DNA from: UBA8752 sp964223495
GTDB lineage: Bacteria; Bacteroidota; Bacteroidia; Flavobacteriales_D; Sanyastnellaceae
DNA: 27,072 nucleotides
Reading direction: 5' to 3'
Assembly (NCBI GenBank): GCA_964223495.1
Contig: CAXQGL010000002.1
Location: 1 to 27,072, forward strand
How positions within the stretch are numbered: position 1 is the stretch's first letter; every line of letters starts with the position of its first letter. The translations under genes and the position numbers were made by a program. Shown piece after piece: positions 1-7,754 of this stretch. The notes under the pieces are model-generated. The model ran no database searches and was not told where the DNA came from. It worked only from the letters and a program-made list of their open reading frames with translations.

Positions 1-882
1 CTCGACAAGCATCCCGAGCTCGCAGGAGGCATCAAGGGCATTTCCGAGGAGACCACGACGGGCGTTTTGCGCCTCTATGAGCGCGAAAAGAATGGTACGC
101 TGCCGATGCCTGCGATCAACGTGAACGACAGCGTCACGAAGAGCAAGTTCGACAACAAGTATGGATGCCGGGAGTCCTGCGTGGACGCCATCCGCCGTGC
201 CACAGACATCATGATGGCCGGCAAGGTCGCGTGCGTGGCCGGTTTCGGAGACGTGGGCAAGGGTTCCGCAGAGAGTCTGCGCAAGGCCGGTTGCCGGGTG
301 ATTGTGAGTGAGATTGATCCGATCTGTGCCTTGCAGGCCGCCATGGAGGGCTACGAAGTCAAGAAGTTCGTGGACGCCTGTGCCGAGAGCGACATCGTCG
401 TGACCGCCACCGGCAACAAGGACATCGTTACCGAGGCGCATTTCCGCGCCATGAAGGACAAGGCCATTGTTTGTAACATCGGCCACTTCGACAACGAGAT
501 CGATGTCGCGTGGCTCAAGGCCAACTACGGATCGACCCACGACAACATCAAGCCGCAGGTCGACAAGTACACTGTGGATGGCAACGACATCATCCTGCTT
601 GCGGAGGGCCGCCTGGTCAACCTCGGTTGTGCCACGGGCCACCCGTCATTCGTGATGAGCGCCAGCTTCACCAACCAGACGATCGCCCAGATTGAGCTTT
701 GGAAGAACAGCAGCAACTACGAGAACAAGGTGTACACGCTGCCCAAGCACCTCGATGAGGAGGTGGCCCGCCTCCACCTCGCCAAGATCGGTGTGGACCT
801 CGAGGTCATGAGCCAGGAGCAGGCCGATTACATCGGTGTGCCGGTGAACGGTCCTTTCAAGGGCGACGCTTACCGCTACTGA
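1..882 (+). CDS. ahcY: S-adenosyl-L-homocysteine hydrolase, 3' part
   Basis: This cytosolic enzyme reversibly splits S-adenosylhomocysteine into adenosine and homocysteine with bound NAD, clearing the product inhibitor of methyltransferases. The frame is open from base 1, so the start lies outside the window; 293 residues are visible, against roughly 430-470 for the full family. Visible marks are the segment GIKGISEETTTGV near the left edge, the Rossmann nucleotide loop GFGDVGKG, the NIGHFDNEID region, and the C-terminal tail ending FKGDAYRY, which is the usual family end. The preceding part of the catalytic domain is missing only because of the window edge. A strong hairpin terminator follows directly. 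The family call is secure. Confidence 0.97.
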   Translation, partial: LDKHPELAGGIKGISEETTTGVLRLYEREKNGTLPMPAINVNDSVTKSKFDNKYGCRESCVDAIRRATDIMMAGKVACVAGFGDVGKGSAESLRKAGCRVIVSEIDPICALQAAMEGYEVKKFVDACAESDIVVTATGNKDIVTEAHFRAMKDKAIVCNIGHFDNEIDVAWLKANYGSTHDNIKPQVDKYTVDGNDIILLAEGRLVNLGCATGHPSFVMSASFTNQTIAQIELWKNSSNYENKVYTLPKHLDEEVARLHLAKIGVDLEVMSQEQADYIGVPVNGPFKGDAYRY

Positions 883-907
883 TTCATCGGTTACCAGATT
901 GACATTG

Positions 908-936
908 AAAAGCCCCGGTTCGTGCCGGGGCTTTTT
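908..936. terminator. Intrinsic terminator, probably bidirectional
   Basis: A perfect 8-bp GC-rich stem, AGCCCCGG (911-918) with CCGGGGCT (925-932), encloses a 6-base loop TTCGTG. It is flanked by AAA on the left and TTTT on the right. The run of T serves ahcY on the plus strand, and the A run becomes a T run for the minus-strand operon whose last stop codon is at 944-946. It sits in the 61-base gap between two convergent genes, which is where a shared terminator is expected. Confidence 0.9.
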
Positions 937-943
937 CGTGCGT

Positions 944-1357
944 TCAATTCCGGATGGTGAGGACCGGCGGGATCCAAGTCGTGGTGTAGCGCTCCAACGG
1001 CGCTGTGGTCGGCCCCTGTATGATGGAGCCGTCGAAGATGTACCACTGGGAACCGCTGCACGGATCCTCGATGGTGTAGCCGTCCGCGAGTACGGTGCAT
1101 TGGCATCCTGCGCCCACATCGAAGGTCGCGTGCCGATCCAGCACGACGAATTCATCCAATGTGTAGCGGTAGACGATGAGTCCGCGACTGCCCCCTGAGA
1201 TGTAGAGCCAGTTGCCCGGGAAGTTGAGGCTGTTGTAGGCAGGGAGGGCGAGATTCAGGTCTACGTTGACGTCCACGAACGGAATGACACCCGGCGTGTC
1301 CCGGCAACCGCCCAAGGGCAGGGTGAACAATGCAATGAGGAGGAGCAACCGCGGCAT
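944..1357 (-). CDS. Rieske-fold lipoprotein lacking cluster ligands
   Basis: A 137-residue protein that starts MPRLLLLIALFTLPLGGC, a lipoprotein signal peptide with the acylated Cys at residue 18. It is therefore probably anchored in the outer or cytoplasmic membrane facing the periplasm. The remainder resembles small Bacteroidota lipoproteins annotated as Rieske-like: a GLIVYR strand, a DRH turn, a middle segment with GCQC, then EDPCSGSQW and a closing FDGSIIQGPT segment. A true Rieske centre needs C-x-H and C-x2-H; here neither pair is complete, so binding of a 2Fe-2S cluster is doubtful. The start follows the tsaB stop by 10 bases and I chose it because it gives the lipobox; the frame stays open further upstream inside tsaB without any signal. 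Function is unknown. The fold call comes from family recall, not from an alignment. Confidence 0.7.
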   Translation of the reverse strand: MPRLLLLIALFTLPLGGCRDTPGVIPFVDVNVDLNLALPAYNSLNFPGNWLYISGGSRGLIVYRYTLDEFVVLDRHATFDVGAGCQCTVLADGYTIEDPCSGSQWYIFDGSIIQGPTTAPLERYTTTWIPPVLTIRN

Positions 1358-1367
1358 GTCCTTCGGT

Positions 1368-2066
1368 TCAGGTGTTGGTGGAACGCAGACCCAGCGGATC
1401 CTTCGGCTTGCCCGGAATGAAATCCTTGAGATAGAAGGGCTCGAAGGCGGCGATGTCCTCAGCCTGCCCATTGGCCAGCCATGCCGCGGCCTCGGGGAGC
1501 AGGTCTTCAGCGGCAGGAAGAACCTGCAGGAAGGACCAATCGGCGCTGTGTCCATCGAGGATGGTGCGGCACTTTTCGGCGCCATCGCCGACGAGCAGGG
1601 CCGGTCCGGATCCGAGGTCGGTCCGGAATCCACCATCCACGGTGGCCGCCACAGGTTGACCTTCCGCATCCAGCGTGTAGATGTCCTGGCGGCGGGCGTC
1701 GATGGCCGGAATGACCCTCTGCGGCTGGTCCGCAAATTCAGGATGGGCCAACATGGCCCGGTGGCGCAGGCCTTGCAAGGGGCAGGGAGTGAGGAGCGGA
1801 ATGCCCAATCCGATGCACATGCCCTTCGCAGCGGATACGCCGATGCGGAGTCCCGTGAACGACCCGGGTCCCTTTCCCACCGCGATGGCAGTGAGGTCAT
1901 TGGGCGTGATGCCGGCCTCATGCACGGCCGCATCAATCAGGACGTGCAGCTGCTCGGCATGCAGGTATTGGTCGCTGGCCTGCGCTTGGGTGACCCTCAC
2001 TTCGCCATTGGCGGTCCCGAGCGCGACGGAACAGTTGAGGGTGGACGTCTCGAGCAGCAGGATCAT
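1368..2066 (-). CDS. tsaB: tRNA threonylcarbamoyladenosine biosynthesis protein TsaB
   Basis: TsaB is the scaffold partner of TsaD and TsaE in the cytosolic complex that transfers threonylcarbamoyl to A37 of ANN-decoding tRNAs. The 232-residue protein starts MILLLETSTLNCSVAL, the typical first strand of the ASKHA fold, and carries the hallmark GPGSFTGLRIG near residue 68. It ends with the conserved FYLKDF segment, and the length matches the family. The start at 2066 was chosen because the frame upstream (to 2150) is only the shadow of the neighbouring adaptor gene. The gene begins one base after the hlyD-like stop, so it is probably co-transcribed with the tolC-hlyD pair, which has no obvious functional link. 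Confidence 0.95.
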   Translation of the reverse strand: MILLLETSTLNCSVALGTANGEVRVTQAQASDQYLHAEQLHVLIDAAVHEAGITPNDLTAIAVGKGPGSFTGLRIGVSAAKGMCIGLGIPLLTPCPLQGLRHRAMLAHPEFADQPQRVIPAIDARRQDIYTLDAEGQPVAATVDGGFRTDLGSGPALLVGDGAEKCRTILDGHSADWSFLQVLPAAEDLLPEAAAWLANGQAEDIAAFEPFYLKDFIPGKPKDPLGLRSTNT

Positions 2067-2067
2067 C

Positions 2068-3390
2068 TCACTGCGTGGAAATGGACACGGAAAAACCACT
2101 TTCCTCCATGTCTCCGGTATCGGTGTTGCGCGCTTGCACGGCATTGCCATCCTCGAGTTTCCTGCTGAGCAGATCGTAAGGCCCCGTGATGACTTGGGCG
2201 TCTTCCGGTAGGGATGTCAGCAGTTCGATGACGGCATTGTCCTGAATGCCGGTACCGATGTCGTATCGCACGGCCTTGCCGTCTTCCAGCAGGAAGACAC
2301 ACAGGGAGGAAGCGGTTCCACTTCCGGATGCGGTGTCCATTCTCGTGGTGACGGCTTTGATGGGAACGGCCAATGCGTCCTCTTTGACCTCAGTCTCAAT
2401 TTCGACCGTGGCCGACATCCCCGGTCGGAAGGGGGTCCAGCTGCTGTCCCGTCCGGCCACGAGATTGGCGTAACTGGAAGGCAGGATGCGGACCTTGACA
2501 CTGAAATTGGTCACGCTTTCAAGGCTGAGGCGGGCAGCCCCTGTGGCGTTGAGGGCGGTGTTGCCGATTTCGGTGACGAGACCGCTGAATGTCCGTTCGG
2601 TGTAGGCGTCCACCTCGATTCGGGCGGTATCGCCGAGGCTCACTTTCACGATGTCGGACTCATTGACTTCCACATCGACCTCCATGGCCCCCAGTTCCGA
2701 GATCTTCATGATGACCTCTCCCTGAAAAGATCCAATGCCCTGGACTCCTTCGCCCTCTTCCTTTACGAGTGCCGTGACCGTGCCCGATTGTGTCGCCCTG
2801 AGTACGGTCCGCCGGAGGTTGTCCTCGGCTTCCTTGACCGTGGCTTCGGCACTGCGGATGGTGAAGCCGGCGGAACGCAAGTTCTGTTCAGCGGCTTTGA
2901 ATTCAGCTTCCGCACTGCGGAAGGACACTTCCGCCTGTTCGAAGTCGGCCTGACTGAGGACCCCGTTTTCCCGAAGGTCCCGATTGCGCGCGAAGGCCAA
3001 TTCCGCCGCATCGAATGCGGCCCTCGATTGGGTGAGCCGGGCTTCGGAGGTGGCCTGGTTGGCCCGGGCGTTGTCGAGGGCGGCCTTGGCCTGGCTCAAT
3101 CGGCTTTCGAAGATGTCGGGATTGATGCGGGCGAGCAGGGCACCCGGAGTGACCTTGTCCCCCTCGCGCACCGGGAGCTCGATCAATTGGCCGCTCACCT
3201 CGGCGGAGACCTTGACTTCAACTTCGGGTTGAATCCGCCCGGAGGCGATGACGGTTTCGATGATGCGGTGCCGTCCGATGGTATCCGTTTCCACCGAAGG
3301 AAGATCCGGCCCTCCTCCGAAAATCGAGGCGAGCAGGACAAGCAGCAGGATTCCACCGCCAAGCATGAAGTAGATGCGCTTGCCCTTCAT
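2068..3390 (-). CDS. MacA/HlyD-type periplasmic adaptor of an efflux pump
   Basis: This 440-residue membrane fusion protein would bridge an inner-membrane transporter and a TolC channel. It has an N-terminal anchor (about residues 7-25, rich in G, I and L), then a lipoyl-like half ending near ISGQL-type strands. A long Ala/Glu/Arg-rich coiled-coil hairpin covers about residues 95-205, followed by the second lipoyl half with GTVTALVKEEGEGV. The beta-barrel and membrane-proximal domains contain PGMSATVEIET. The order matches ABC-linked MacA-like adaptors. The gene starts three bases after the tolC stop and ends one base before tsaB. No inner-membrane pump gene (MacB or RND) lies beside it in the window, so its transporter partner must be encoded elsewhere. 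The exact substrate cannot be told. Confidence 0.9.
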   Translation of the reverse strand: MKGKRIYFMLGGGILLLVLLASIFGGGPDLPSVETDTIGRHRIIETVIASGRIQPEVEVKVSAEVSGQLIELPVREGDKVTPGALLARINPDIFESRLSQAKAALDNARANQATSEARLTQSRAAFDAAELAFARNRDLRENGVLSQADFEQAEVSFRSAEAEFKAAEQNLRSAGFTIRSAEATVKEAEDNLRRTVLRATQSGTVTALVKEEGEGVQGIGSFQGEVIMKISELGAMEVDVEVNESDIVKVSLGDTARIEVDAYTERTFSGLVTEIGNTALNATGAARLSLESVTNFSVKVRILPSSYANLVAGRDSSWTPFRPGMSATVEIETEVKEDALAVPIKAVTTRMDTASGSGTASSLCVFLLEDGKAVRYDIGTGIQDNAVIELLTSLPEDAQVITGPYDLLSRKLEDGNAVQARNTDTGDMEESGFSVSISTQ

Positions 3391-3393
3391 CGG

Positions 3394-4878
3394 TCAGAAG
3401 ATATCGAAGCGCAGACCGCGGCCGGAGTAGAAATCGAGGATGGCCACCCGGAAGGCAAGGTCGTAACGTGAACGCAACGCGGTGAGGCGCGCAGAATCAT
3501 AGCGGTTGCGGGCTTGGGTGTACTCGACCTGGGTGGAGGCGCCCTGTTCGAACCGCAGTTCGGCATTGTCGAAGGCAAGCTTTGCTGCTGACTCCGATCG
3601 TTCCGCTGCGGCCAGGGTCTCGATCGCATTCCGCGCATCGCGGTGTGCGCGTTCCACGGCTTGTTGCAGGGCCTGTTGGGTCTGCTCAAGTTGGAGTTCG
3701 GCCTGTTGGATGCCGACCTCGCTTCTCCTGACGCCATTGCGCACCGACCAGCCATTGAAAATGGGGACCGAAAGGCTGAAGAACAGGCTCTGGTTGATGT
3801 TCTGTGAAATCTGGTCCGAAAATGGGCGGGTCCGGAACTCATTGTAGGAAAGTGCACTCGAAAGGACCGGTTCCAATGTGGTCTCCGTCACGCCAATGGT
3901 AAACACCTCAAGTTCCGGGTCCCCAACGGGTTCCTGCGCAGCACCCGAGAATCCGGAACCGTAGCTCCAACTCGCGCTCAACCTGGGTTGTCCGGTGGTC
4001 TTGGCTAGGTCCCTTCCAATGTTCTGCTGACGGACGCGGGATTGTCCCGAGCGCACTTCCGGGAAATTATTGAGGGCGGCATCCAGCACTCCGTCCAAAG
4101 CGGGCAGTGCAGGCATGGACCCAACACCACTGAGATCAGGCCTCACAATCCGGAGATTCTCCGAGTCTTCGGGGCTCAGCCGCATGGCCTGGGCGAGCTG
4201 GAGTTTGGCCAGGGCCACATCTCCTTCAGCCGAGATGAGTGCGCTTTGGTCCGAGGCGAGTTGCGCCTGCAGGTCGAGCAGGTCGGCTTCGGGCGCAGCT
4301 CCTGCGTCGACGAAAGCCCGAACCCGTTGAACCTGGGTCTGGGTGGTCTGGACGTTGAGCGCGGCGATTTCTTCGGCATCCTCGGAGAACATCAGCGAGA
4401 GGAAGGCGCTCGCCACCTGCAATGCCACATCATTGCGCGTCTTCTCGAGGTCGTATTCCGCTGCGATGCGCCGTTCTTCCGCCTGGTCCAACCGCAAGTG
4501 GTTGGCCAAGCCATTGTAGAGGGTGATGCCGGAGCCGATACCGAGGCTGTTGGAGCGGATCCGAGACGTTGCGAATTGGTTGGTGAAGGGGTCGATGGTC
4601 TGTCCCCAGTTGTAACCGTGGGAGGCACTGCCGTTGAGGGAGGGGAGGAAAGCGGCCTTGGCTTCGTCGACATCAACGTCGTTCAGATCCAGTCCGATCG
4701 TGCCTTGTCGGACTTGCAGGTTGTTCTGCTGCGCGTGGGCTACCGCGCGGTCCAGCGTCCAGCTCGTCGTCTGCGACAAGGCTGGAAGCGTCAATGGAAA
4801 CAGGAAGAGGAGAATGGTGAAACGAAGGGGACTCAACAGGACCGGCGGCATCGCGGGAAAGTTGGGGGCTGTAGGCAT
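3394..4878 (-). CDS. TolC-family outer membrane efflux protein
   Basis: A 494-residue outer-membrane channel subunit. The first ~35 residues form a signal peptide ending near LPALSQ. The sequence then shows two OEP repeats of long amphipathic helices rich in Ala, Gln, Glu and Arg (about residues 40-250 and 270-480). Typical pieces are TLDRAVAHAQQNN at the beginning of repeat one, LSLSVPIFNGWSVRNGV in repeat two and FEQGASTQVEYTQARN near the end. The first ATG at 4878 is favoured because a TACTTTCG box stands 7 bases upstream; a second in-frame ATG nine codons in would also give a signal peptide. It is the first gene of tolC-hlyD-tsaB-lipoprotein, with a 51-base gap from the ompA-like gene before it. 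Confidence 0.92.
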   Translation of the reverse strand: MPTAPNFPAMPPVLLSPLRFTILLFLFPLTLPALSQTTSWTLDRAVAHAQQNNLQVRQGTIGLDLNDVDVDEAKAAFLPSLNGSASHGYNWGQTIDPFTNQFATSRIRSNSLGIGSGITLYNGLANHLRLDQAEERRIAAEYDLEKTRNDVALQVASAFLSLMFSEDAEEIAALNVQTTQTQVQRVRAFVDAGAAPEADLLDLQAQLASDQSALISAEGDVALAKLQLAQAMRLSPEDSENLRIVRPDLSGVGSMPALPALDGVLDAALNNFPEVRSGQSRVRQQNIGRDLAKTTGQPRLSASWSYGSGFSGAAQEPVGDPELEVFTIGVTETTLEPVLSSALSYNEFRTRPFSDQISQNINQSLFFSLSVPIFNGWSVRNGVRRSEVGIQQAELQLEQTQQALQQAVERAHRDARNAIETLAAAERSESAAKLAFDNAELRFEQGASTQVEYTQARNRYDSARLTALRSRYDLAFRVAILDFYSGRGLRFDIF

Positions 4879-4885
4879 CTCCCCG

Positions 4886-4893
4886 CGAAAGTA
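4886..4893 (-). promoter_or_regulatory. TAnnTTTG-like -7 box before tolC
   Basis: TACTTTCG on the minus strand, one mismatch to TAnnTTTG, ends 7 bases before the ATG at 4878. The position in the only gap between the ompA-like gene and tolC supports it. No clear -33 element is visible. Confidence 0.5.
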
Positions 4894-4929
4894 AGGCGCC
4901 GGCGCATGGTGCGCGCGGGTGGTGGCGGA

Positions 4930-5682
4930 TCAGTGTCTCATGACCTCGATCTCGATGCGCCGGTTGGCTTCATGTTGCCAGGCATAGACGGGGTCCGGAA
5001 ACAACAACGACTCTGCGCCGCGGCCTTTGGCTTGGAGGCGTTCAGGGGCAACCCCCCGTTCGACGAGCCAGTCGATCATGACTTCTGCCCGGCGCAGGCT
5101 GGCCTTGCGGTAGAAGGACCGTGATTTTCGTCCATCTGCACCATTGACATGGCCGATGATGTTCAATGCCACCGTGGGATTCTGTTCAAGCCAATGGAGC
5201 AATTCCTCGGCCACACCCATGCATTTGGGATGCAACCTGTCCTGGTTGCCCTGGAAATGGATGCCGAGGATGTCCGTGCGTTGCCCGGTCTTGATGGGCC
5301 TCAGGGAAATTCTGATTTCAGGCCCTTGGAGCAGGTCCGGAAAGAAGGTCTCCGCATGGAACATGCAACCAATCTTGCTTCCGATGAGGGTGTGCCTGCG
5401 GTGGGGCACGACCCGAAGCACCGTATCACTCAGGGCATTCCACCGCCCGGGTCTGCGGCTGTGGTATCCGAAGAGCACGACATCGCATGCGTCGGGTCCG
5501 CTCTCATTTTCCACGGAGAGGCGATAGGTCCCGTATTCAAGTATGGTTTCGTTCGGGTCAATCGCCCTTTCAGCATGGAATTGGGCCTTGGTCGGAAGCC
5601 CGTGTAGGAGGAGCATGGTCAGCACGGACAGCGTCGGGGCAAGGAGACGCCGTTTTCCGCACTTGGCGAACAGGTTAAGCAT
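4930..5682 (-). CDS. OmpA-family C-terminal domain protein
   Basis: A 250-residue exported protein with an N-terminal signal peptide (basic start, hydrophobic core about residues 14-28, cleavage near TKAQ). The middle region, about residues 35-155, is of unknown type and contains three Cys (two near residues 65-105 and one at about 153). The C-terminal 95 residues form an OmpA-like peptidoglycan-binding domain: a NIIGHVNGADG strand in place of the common GHTD, then RRAEVMIDWLVERGV, RLQAKGRGAE and a final NRRIEIEV. It should sit in the periplasm, bound to peptidoglycan. The gene is 16 bases downstream of the small CxxC gene, but a TATCTTAA box just before its start may give it separate expression. 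The domain call is firm; a specific function is not. Confidence 0.88.
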   Translation of the reverse strand: MLNLFAKCGKRRLLAPTLSVLTMLLLHGLPTKAQFHAERAIDPNETILEYGTYRLSVENESGPDACDVVLFGYHSRRPGRWNALSDTVLRVVPHRRHTLIGSKIGCMFHAETFFPDLLQGPEIRISLRPIKTGQRTDILGIHFQGNQDRLHPKCMGVAEELLHWLEQNPTVALNIIGHVNGADGRKSRSFYRKASLRRAEVMIDWLVERGVAPERLQAKGRGAESLLFPDPVYAWQHEANRRIEIEVMRH

Positions 5683-5686
5683 ACCC

Positions 5687-5694
5687 TTAAGATA
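5687..5694 (-). promoter_or_regulatory. Possible -7 box before ompA-like gene
   Basis: TATCTTAA on the minus strand lies 4 bases before the ATG at 5682. It matches TAnnTTTG at six of eight positions and has the same spacing as stronger boxes in the window. It lies in the 16-base gap after the upstream gene. Confidence 0.35.
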
Positions 5695-5698
5695 CGCA

Positions 5699-5920
5699 TT
5701 ATTCGACTAAATTCCATTTTTTATAGACGAAATATCCCATTATTCCGAGCAAAACATACGGAATGGCCATGATGTACAGGATGCCCTGGTTGATTCCACG
5801 CCCAACCGCTCCTTGCGCTGCGCTATCCTCCGCTACTGCCTTGCACATGACGCATTGGCCCGCTGCACTGTCCGCAAGGACCAGCAGGACCATCAGCATG
5901 ATCAGAGCGGCTGCACGCAT
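5699..5920 (-). CDS. Small CxxC membrane protein of the oxidase operon
   Basis: A 73-residue protein with an N-terminal hydrophobic segment that resembles a signal peptide (about residues 3-19). A CVMC motif follows directly, then a short polar stretch AEDSAAQGAVGRGINQG. One transmembrane helix (about residues 48-66) precedes a basic/aromatic tail. The ATG overlaps the DUF420 stop by one base (TGATG), so it is translationally coupled to the oxidase assembly genes. The Cys pair would face the periplasm next to the membrane. By position I infer a role in copper or thiol chemistry of oxidase assembly, but the family has no name I can give. Similar short proteins with an MCKA/MCRA motif occur beside oxidase genes in Bacteroidota, as far as I recall. 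Confidence 0.75.
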   Translation of the reverse strand: MRAAALIMLMVLLVLADSAAGQCVMCKAVAEDSAAQGAVGRGINQGILYIMAIPYVLLGIMGYFVYKKWNLVE

Positions 5921-6477
5921 CAATAGGGATAATACGGAGAGATCATCAAATACACGATGACCCCGGTGGCGGTGACATACAGCCACATCGGCATGGTGAT
6001 GCGCGCAATGCGCCGGTGCCGCTCCACGTCTCCGGCAAGACCCCGCGCGTAGCTGAACAAGGCCAGTGGGACGATGGCTGCGGAGAGGAGGATGTGGCTG
6101 ACAAGTATGACGAAATACACCGTGCGGATGGGGCCTTCTCCGCCGAAACGGGTGGATTCGGTAAGCAGGTGGAAGGAGACATAGCTCACCAGGAACAGTG
6201 CGGACAGTGCCAGCGCGGCCGTATTCAGTGCTTTGTGCCGTGCCACCAGCCCCTGTTTGATGGACCTGAGCGACGCAGCGAGACAGCAGAATGCCGTGCC
6301 ATTGAGGATGGCATTCAATCGCGGCAGCAGATACACGTTCGCGAGCGTCTCCTCAGAGAGTCCTTCAGCAGGAGGAATCAGGAACAGCCCTGCTACAATG
6401 AGCGGAACGGCAATGGAGACGGTCCAGACGAAGCGCTGCACGGCGCGGGATGATTTCGGGGCAGTCATCGAACTCAT
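5920..6477 (-). CDS. DUF420 (CtaM-like) oxidase assembly membrane protein
   Basis: A 185-residue integral membrane protein with about five hydrophobic helices. It contains the features of DUF420: LPRLNAILNGTAFCCL in helix two, HKALNTAALALSALFLVSY in the next, and a late segment with RHRRIARITMPMWLYVTATGV. In Firmicutes the DUF420 protein CtaM is needed for maturation of heme-copper oxidases, and the position here between SCO and the end of a cox block fits that role. The ATG at 6477 overlaps the SCO stop as ATGA, which decides the start over the ATG three codons further in. The gene ends in a one-base overlap with the next small gene. Confidence 0.88.
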   Translation of the reverse strand: MSSMTAPKSSRAVQRFVWTVSIAVPLIVAGLFLIPPAEGLSEETLANVYLLPRLNAILNGTAFCCLAASLRSIKQGLVARHKALNTAALALSALFLVSYVSFHLLTESTRFGGEGPIRTVYFVILVSHILLSAAIVPLALFSYARGLAGDVERHRRIARITMPMWLYVTATGVIVYLMISPYYPY

Positions 6478-7739
6478 GGTTGGTCAGCGGGTCGGGTTTG
6501 GGCCATCAGTACCATCAAGTCGTCCAACATTTGATCGACCTCCGAGGTTCTCGTTCCGTCATAGGTTCCCCGGATATGGCCTTCCGCATCGACGAGCAGG
6601 ACCTGGTCGCTGTGGAAGAACCCTCCAGCCGCGGTATCGCTCGGCAATGCCGTGAGGAGGTAGCCTTCCTGCAGCAGCGGATACAGCTCTTCCTCCGGTC
6701 CCGTCAGGAATTTCCAGACGTCGGCATCGGCACCCAGACGCGCTCCATAGCGGAGCATCCGTTCCGGGGTATCGTTCGCAGGATCCACGGTGTGGCTCAG
6801 AATGCGGACTTCCTCCTGCAAGCCAGCGGCCCAGAGCTTGTCGTGGACCCGTGCGAGTTGGGAACTGATCACCGGGCAGATGGTGGGACAGGACGTGAAG
6901 AAGGCGTCGACGATGCGGATCCGCCCGTCCAGATCGCGGTGACTGTATTCCCTTCCCAGTTGGTCCGTCAAGGCGAATTTGGGGACGGTATGGTCTTCTG
7001 AGCCCAGGCTGGGGCCGAGGATCGGAAGGGGTGCTGCCTTCCTGTATTCGCGCCAGCGGCTTGCCATTTCCGTCTTGCGTTTCTTGAGCAGGGCGATGTC
7101 CTCGACGGCATCTCCGATTTCATGTTCGCTGGATGCCAGGTATTTCTGGCGCACATATCCCCGGTCGTCGAGCAGAAGCAACGTGGCCACATTGTAAGGA
7201 TCCGCGGAGTCGCGTGGGATGCCGAGGCCTGCCCCGATGATGGCGTCCAGTGTTTCCTGGTCACCCGTCAGGAAGCGCCATTTATCCGGGTAGCGGTTGT
7301 ATCGCTCGTTGCGTCCGACGTATTCCTTGAGGCGTGCCGGTGAATCGTGTGCGGCATCCAGGGTGAGGCAGAGCAAGCCGACATCGGCTTCGTCCCGGTA
7401 TCTCCAATTCGCCCAGAGCAATTGCTGGGTGAGTTGTGCCAGATGCGGCGTGGTGGCCGTATCGGTGGTCATGCAGGCGACCAACCAGAAGGTGCCGGAG
7501 AGGGAGTCCCGGTTCACCCGTCGACCTTCCTGGTCGAGCAGATTGAACTCGGGTAACCGCCGCGCGCCCTGGGCTGTTGAGATCCGGGTGCCTTCGGGCG
7601 TGAAGTAATCAAGGTCACTGAATTCGTGGCGCATGCCACGTCCGAGGACGACGAGCAGAAGCAATGGCAGCCCTGGAAGGGCTGCGACCAGCAGGAATCG
7701 GCGCAGGGGTCGGCGTGGCGGTGAATGGCGCTCACCCAT
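6474..7739 (-). CDS. Tandem two-domain SCO1/SenC protein
   Basis: SCO proteins are membrane-anchored thioredoxin-fold factors that deliver copper to the CuA site of cytochrome oxidase. This 421-residue protein is about twice the usual length. It has an N-terminal membrane anchor (about residues 14-33) and two SCO-like domains. Domain two (about 250-415) is canonical: CPTIC (C284, C288), DPANDTPERM, FLTG and the copper-binding His376 in HSDQVLLVD. Domain one (about 60-205) repeats the same landmarks, with DAAHDSPARL and WRFLTGD. It keeps only the first Cys (C89), has Asp where the second Cys should be and Asn183 in place of the His. It thus looks like a degenerate internal duplicate. The gene is 15 bases after the subunit IV gene and overlaps the DUF420 gene. 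Confidence 0.9.
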   Translation of the reverse strand: MGERHSPPRRPLRRFLLVAALPGLPLLLLVVLGRGMRHEFSDLDYFTPEGTRISTAQGARRLPEFNLLDQEGRRVNRDSLSGTFWLVACMTTDTATTPHLAQLTQQLLWANWRYRDEADVGLLCLTLDAAHDSPARLKEYVGRNERYNRYPDKWRFLTGDQETLDAIIGAGLGIPRDSADPYNVATLLLLDDRGYVRQKYLASSEHEIGDAVEDIALLKKRKTEMASRWREYRKAAPLPILGPSLGSEDHTVPKFALTDQLGREYSHRDLDGRIRIVDAFFTSCPTICPVISSQLARVHDKLWAAGLQEEVRILSHTVDPANDTPERMLRYGARLGADADVWKFLTGPEEELYPLLQEGYLLTALPSDTAAGGFFHSDQVLLVDAEGHIRGTYDGTRTSEVDQMLDDLMVLMAQTRPADQP

Positions 7740-7754
7740 GATGCCGGATGTGCA

